The notes beneath the pieces were generated by a model, which saw nothing but the letters and a program-made list of their open reading frames with translations, had not been told where the DNA came from and ran no database searches. Below are positions 6,563 to 8,178 of a stretch of 8,178 nt of DNA, in pieces (positions within the stretch are counted from its first letter, which is position 1; every line of letters starts with the position of its first letter). Position numbers and translations under genes: made by a program. This DNA comes from Desulfovibrionaceae bacterium UBA3823 (GTDB taxonomy: Bacteria; Desulfobacterota; Desulfovibrionia; Desulfovibrionales; Desulfovibrionaceae): positions 889-9,066 of the forward strand of contig DFDR01000164.1 of the NCBI GenBank assembly GCA_002369295.1, in the 5' to 3' direction.

Positions 6563-6883
6563 CTATGCCGGCTGAGGGGCTTCGCTGCCGGCAGGTTCCG
6601 CCTGGCGGGCTGCGGCCTCCGCTGCCGGTGCCGCTTCAGGCATGCCCGCGCCGCCGGCTTCGGTCCAGGCCGCACTGCCGGCTTCGGTCGAGGTCGCGCT
6701 GTCGGCTTCGTGCACCGTCGCGCCGCCGGCTTCGGGGGCGGCATCGTCCCTGAGGCAGCCGTCGTCGTCGTCGCCAAGGGAGCAGCAGCTGTCGCCGTCG
6801 CGGCCGGCGACGAACCAGGAAACAACGCCAAGGGCCGCTGCGCCGGCGATCATGCCGCCGAGAAAGTAGGCTAACTTGCTCAT
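6563..6883 (-). CDS. Small membrane protein with acidic/cysteine patch and 8-residue tandem repeats, 106 residues
   Basis: Not recognised. Residues 4-26 (LAYFLGGMIAGAAALGVVSWFVA) form a transmembrane segment with glycine-zipper spacing. Residues 29-47 are packed with aspartates and cysteines (DGDSCCSLGDDDDGC), a possible metal- or redox-sensitive patch. Residues 51-90 are five degenerate 8-residue units each starting with EA (EAGGATVH, EADSATST, EAGSAAWT, EAGGAGMP, EAAPAAEA), then an Ala/Pro/Glu-rich disordered tail. ATG 6883 has GGAG six bases upstream. The frame stays open to 7369, but the upstream part is Arg/Pro/Ala-rich shadow. It lies 188 bp after the 64-residue gene and 10 bp before the 224-residue gene. 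The tail may be a surface-exposed, length-variable linker; this is inference. Confidence 0.7.
   Translation of the reverse strand: MSKLAYFLGGMIAGAAALGVVSWFVAGRDGDSCCSLGDDDDGCLRDDAAPEAGGATVHEADSATSTEAGSAAWTEAGGAGMPEAAPAAEAAARQAEPAGSEAPQPA
6638..6733 (-). repeat. 24-bp degenerate tandem repeat (4 units) inside the 106-residue gene
   Basis: On the + strand the decamer gccggcttcg or its one-mismatch variant occurs at 6653, 6677, 6701 and 6725, exactly 24 bp apart. This keeps frame and encodes 8-residue units starting with Glu-Ala. A fifth, weaker unit follows in the protein. The period suggests past slippage expansion and possible length variation between strains. Confidence 0.75.
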
Positions 6884-7071
6884 GGGGTACTCCATGTGGG
6901 GTTGCGTGCCGCACCGCCGTGCCGGCCGGGGAAAAGCCGACCGTGCGGGCGGCGCGGCTTGGGTTTCAAGGAAAGCTGGAAGTCGCAGGGCTTCCTGCCT
7001 GTGTCGGGACAGGCCGCGCGCATTGCCTGCCTGGGCCTCGCGCACCGCCCGCCTGGGGCAGTGCTCCTTGG
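6884..7071. other. 188-bp gap between the first two membrane-protein genes
   Basis: No gene is seen. On the - strand AAGGAG occurs just after the 64-residue gene's stop but has no ATG at a suitable distance. CCGCAC near 6910 can pair with GTGCGG near 6950 over a GC-rich stretch, without a T-run. I see no clear promoter. Confidence 0.4.
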
Positions 7072-7266
7072 CTAGCGCGCCGTTTCGGGGCGTTCCTGGG
7101 ACTTGGGCTCGCGCCTGGCGTCCGCGGCATCCCTCAGCAGGGTGGCCAGCACGAAGCCGGCAAGCCCGCCGAGCAGCAGGCAGCCGAGGCGGCTTTCGGG
7201 CAGCTTCAGGTCCGTCAAGGGCGGGTTGGGGCCAATGACGCTGGAAAGGTTGAATGGGGCTGCCAT
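7072..7266 (-). CDS. Small single-pass membrane protein of unknown function, 64 residues
   Basis: Not recognised. The N-terminus (MAAPFNLSSVIGPNPPLTDL) is uncharged and proline-containing, followed by a transmembrane segment at residues 27-44 (LGCLLLGGLAGFVLATLL) and a highly charged C-terminal tail (RDAADARREPKSQER). By the positive-inside rule the tail should be cytoplasmic. ATG 7266 is preceded by TAAGGAG seven bases upstream, a near-ideal ribosome binding site that makes this small gene credible. It heads the - strand group with the 106- and 224-residue proteins, and its LLLGGLAG anchor has the same glycine-rich style as theirs. It is divergent from hcp across a 503-bp region. It could alternatively be a membrane-bound scaffold or assembly factor; no function can be assigned. 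Confidence 0.7.
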   Translation of the reverse strand: MAAPFNLSSVIGPNPPLTDLKLPESRLGCLLLGGLAGFVLATLLRDAADARREPKSQERPETAR

Positions 7267-7337
7267 GGATTTGCTCCTTAACGTGAAGAGGTTGCCGGCT
7301 GCGACGCGCTGATGCAGGCCTTCGCCGGATCAAGCGC

Positions 7338-7390
7338 TCGCCTGCCGCCGCGTTCGCCGGTTGTTGCATTCGCCTGCCGCCACATTCGCC
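7338..7390. repeat. Imperfect 21-bp direct repeat
   Basis: TCGCCTGCCGCCGCGTTCGCC at 7338-7358 recurs at 7370-7390 with two changes (GCG to ACA), a 32-bp period of about three helical turns. It lies upstream of the 64-residue gene and could be a duplicated regulator site or simple local duplication. Confidence 0.5.
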
Positions 7391-7485
7391 ATGCGGCCTT
7401 GTCGGGCTTGACGCGCCTGCCGGCAGAAGGCTTTGCCGGGGCGGAGTGGGCTTCCCGGTGAAGCCAGGCTAGCAGCGCGTAACTC

Positions 7486-7520
7486 CAGAATTTGGAATGC
7501 CCGCCAATTTCTGTCTTTTT
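7486..7520 (+). terminator. Hairpin followed by a T-run, possible terminator or operator
   Basis: CAGAATTTGG (7486-7495) pairs with CCAATTTCTG (7504-7513) in 9 of 10 positions over an 8-base loop, followed by TCTTTTT (7514-7520). This has intrinsic-terminator form on the + strand, yet no + strand gene is seen upstream within the window's right part. It may end a short RNA or readthrough transcript, or be a regulator-binding dyad. Confidence 0.4.
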
Positions 7521-7644
7521 CTGCACGGCAGGCCGTCGAGGACGTTCGGGGGGCGGAGCGCTTCCCCGGCGGCAGGGCAGGGAAGGCGCCTGCCATCTTG
7601 CCGGCGCCTGCCGGCACCCTCTGCGGGGCAGGGGAAAATGCCGA

Positions 7645-7666
7645 AGATTTGACTTATGTCATATCT
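7645..7666 (+). promoter_or_regulatory. CRP/FNR-family-type palindrome upstream of hcp (candidate HcpR-like operator)
   Basis: Half-sites AGATTTGAC (7645-7653) and GTCATATCT (7658-7666) flank four bases and match as a palindrome in 8 of 9 positions. The core TTGAC-N4-GTCAT has the spacing of CRP/FNR-family sites. Regulators of this family (HcpR) are known to control hcp in Desulfovibrio and clostridia; which regulator binds here is inference. Its centre, 7655.5, lies 30-32 bp before a weak -10-like TACCTT (7685-7690), placing it near -41.5 as in activator-dependent promoters. Confidence 0.55.
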
Positions 7667-7684
7667 GGCAGGGATGCCGCCTGC

Positions 7685-7690
7685 TACCTT
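7685..7690 (+). promoter_or_regulatory. Weak -10-like element of the hcp promoter
   Basis: TACCTT matches TATAAT at three of six positions. No good -35 box lies 17 bp upstream, as expected if the palindrome at 7645-7666 serves an activator. Identification rests mainly on that spacing. Confidence 0.25.
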
Positions 7691-7769
7691 GCGCGCACGG
7701 CAAGGCCTGCCGCCACCCTTTATCCAGCGGAGCGCCCCCAGGGGCCCCGCTTCCCTCATGGAGCGCGAT

Positions 7770-8178
7770 ATGTTCTGCAACCAGTGTGAACAGACGGCCA
7801 ACGGCAAGGGCTGCACGGCCAGGGGCGCGTGCGGCAAGAGCCCCGAAGCCGCGGCCGCCCAGGACGCCCTGATCGAAGCCCTGCGCCGCCTAGCCGGCGC
7901 CATGGCCGAGACCGGCCAGGCCAGCGACGCCGATGGCGACCTGCTTTGCTTCGGGCTCTTTTCGACCCTGACGAACGTGAATTTCGACGCCTCCTCCCTC
8001 AAGGCCCTGGCAGCCAGGGTGCTTGCCAGAGCCGCCGGGCTTGCCGGCCGGGACTGCGACGCCGGCGCCGAAGCCGCTAGTCTGCTGGCGCAGGCCCCCT
8101 CGCCCGACAGGTTCTCGGCCGATCCCGACGTCTGCAGCGCCATGCAGATCCTGCTTTACGGCCTCAAGGGCACGGCAG
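7770..8178 (+). CDS. hcp: Hybrid cluster protein, class I (3' end outside window)
   Basis: Hybrid cluster protein (prismane protein), a cytoplasmic iron-sulfur enzyme historically called hydroxylamine reductase and linked to nitric oxide and nitrosative stress handling in anaerobes. The visible 136 codons start MFCNQCEQTANGKGCTARGACGK. Cysteines 3, 6, 15 and 21 give CX2CX8CX5C, the class I pattern for the N-terminal [4Fe-4S] cluster, unlike the longer class II spacing of enterobacterial proteins. A later stretch LLCFGLFSTLTNVNFD and the end ILLYGLKGTA match the conserved N-terminal helical domain. The hybrid-cluster ligands lie beyond the window. I prefer ATG 7770, which has GGAG (7760-7763) six bases upstream and puts Cys at residue 3 as in known proteins; an in-frame ATG at 7758 would add four residues. 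Likely controlled by the palindrome at 7645-7666. Confidence 0.93.
   Translation, partial: MFCNQCEQTANGKGCTARGACGKSPEAAAAQDALIEALRRLAGAMAETGQASDADGDLLCFGLFSTLTNVNFDASSLKALAARVLARAAGLAGRDCDAGAEAASLLAQAPSPDRFSADPDVCSAMQILLYGLKGTA

Larger units (their letters stand above)
7267..7769. other. Divergent intergenic region between the membrane-protein genes and hcp
   Basis: These 503 bp contain no gene I can support; the open frames here are GC-skew shadows. They hold an imperfect 21-bp direct repeat (7338 and 7370), a hairpin with a T-run on the + strand (7486-7520), a 7-bp GC-rich dyad (TGCCGGC 7599-7605, GCCGGCA 7610-7616) and the palindrome at 7645-7666. Promoters for both directions should lie here. 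I could not identify a convincing one for the - strand. Confidence 0.6.

Noticed and set aside
5953..6753. 266-residue open frame on the + strand
   Set aside because: It lies opposite the 224- and 106-residue genes; its Gly/Val/Ala/Glu pattern reflects their reverse complement and it has no motif.
6884..7369. Upstream extension of the 106-residue gene frame
   Set aside because: The frame is open but overlaps the 64-residue gene, is Arg/Pro/Ala-rich, and ATG 6883 has a proper ribosome binding site.
7666..7680. Sigma-54-like element TGGCAGG-N4-CCGC upstream of hcp
   Set aside because: GG and GC are correctly spaced, but the -12 box lacks TT and the element abuts the palindrome too closely for a normal enhancer-dependent promoter.
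7469..8143. 224-residue open frame on the - strand opposite hcp
   Set aside because: It is a Ser/Ala/Arg-rich mirror of hcp and covers the hcp operator region.
1..8178. CRISPR arrays, tRNA or rRNA genes, complete insertion sequences
   Set aside because: No regularly spaced identical repeats with unique spacers, no recognisable RNA gene, and no transposase gene with terminal inverted repeats was seen on reading both strands.

Overview
This is a GC-rich bacterial window (one 60-base line near 4321 has 41 G/C) interrupted by one strongly AT-rich island at about 4557-5740 (lines 5041 and 5461 have only 17 and 10 G/C of 60). The best clue to the host is the right end. It starts an hcp gene whose first residues carry the CX2CX8CX5C cluster motif of class I hybrid cluster proteins, the type typical of strict anaerobes such as Desulfovibrio and clostridia. 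With this GC content, a Desulfovibrio-like sulfate reducer or relative is my inference, not a proof.

Left part (1-5650): a defence-type neighbourhood. On the + strand lie the 3' end of an mcrB-like AAA+ GTPase gene and a complete mcrC-like nuclease gene, joined by a GTGA start/stop overlap. They form a probable McrBC modification-dependent restriction system. Convergent to them, on the - strand, are an LRAT/YaaW-like fusion gene (5650-4175) and then a NERD-nuclease/superfamily 1 helicase gene (4007-2262). The fusion protein pairs a permuted papain-fold LRAT domain (H86, H98, C201) with a YaaW/UPF0174-like domain ending in a hydrophobic tail. Its composition and codon use change abruptly inside the reading frame: promoter, LRAT domain and first half of the YaaW domain are AT-rich, while the hydrophobic C-terminal part is GC-rich like the host. 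This looks like a recombinational chimera and is the most interesting object in the window.

Middle right (5826-7266, - strand): three small genes of unknown function, each with a good ribosome binding site and a glycine-rich membrane anchor, ending at a clear intrinsic terminator. Two anchors share an LAxFLGG motif. The middle protein has an acidic/cysteine patch and a degenerate 8-residue tandem repeat encoded by a 24-bp repeat.

Right end (7267-8178): a 503-bp divergent intergenic region with several inverted and direct repeats, including a 22-bp near-perfect palindrome of the CRP/FNR type about 104 bp upstream of hcp. The hcp gene runs off the window. Nothing in the sequence links the restriction/helicase half to the membrane-protein/hcp half, so this looks like an accessory island beside ordinary chromosomal genes.
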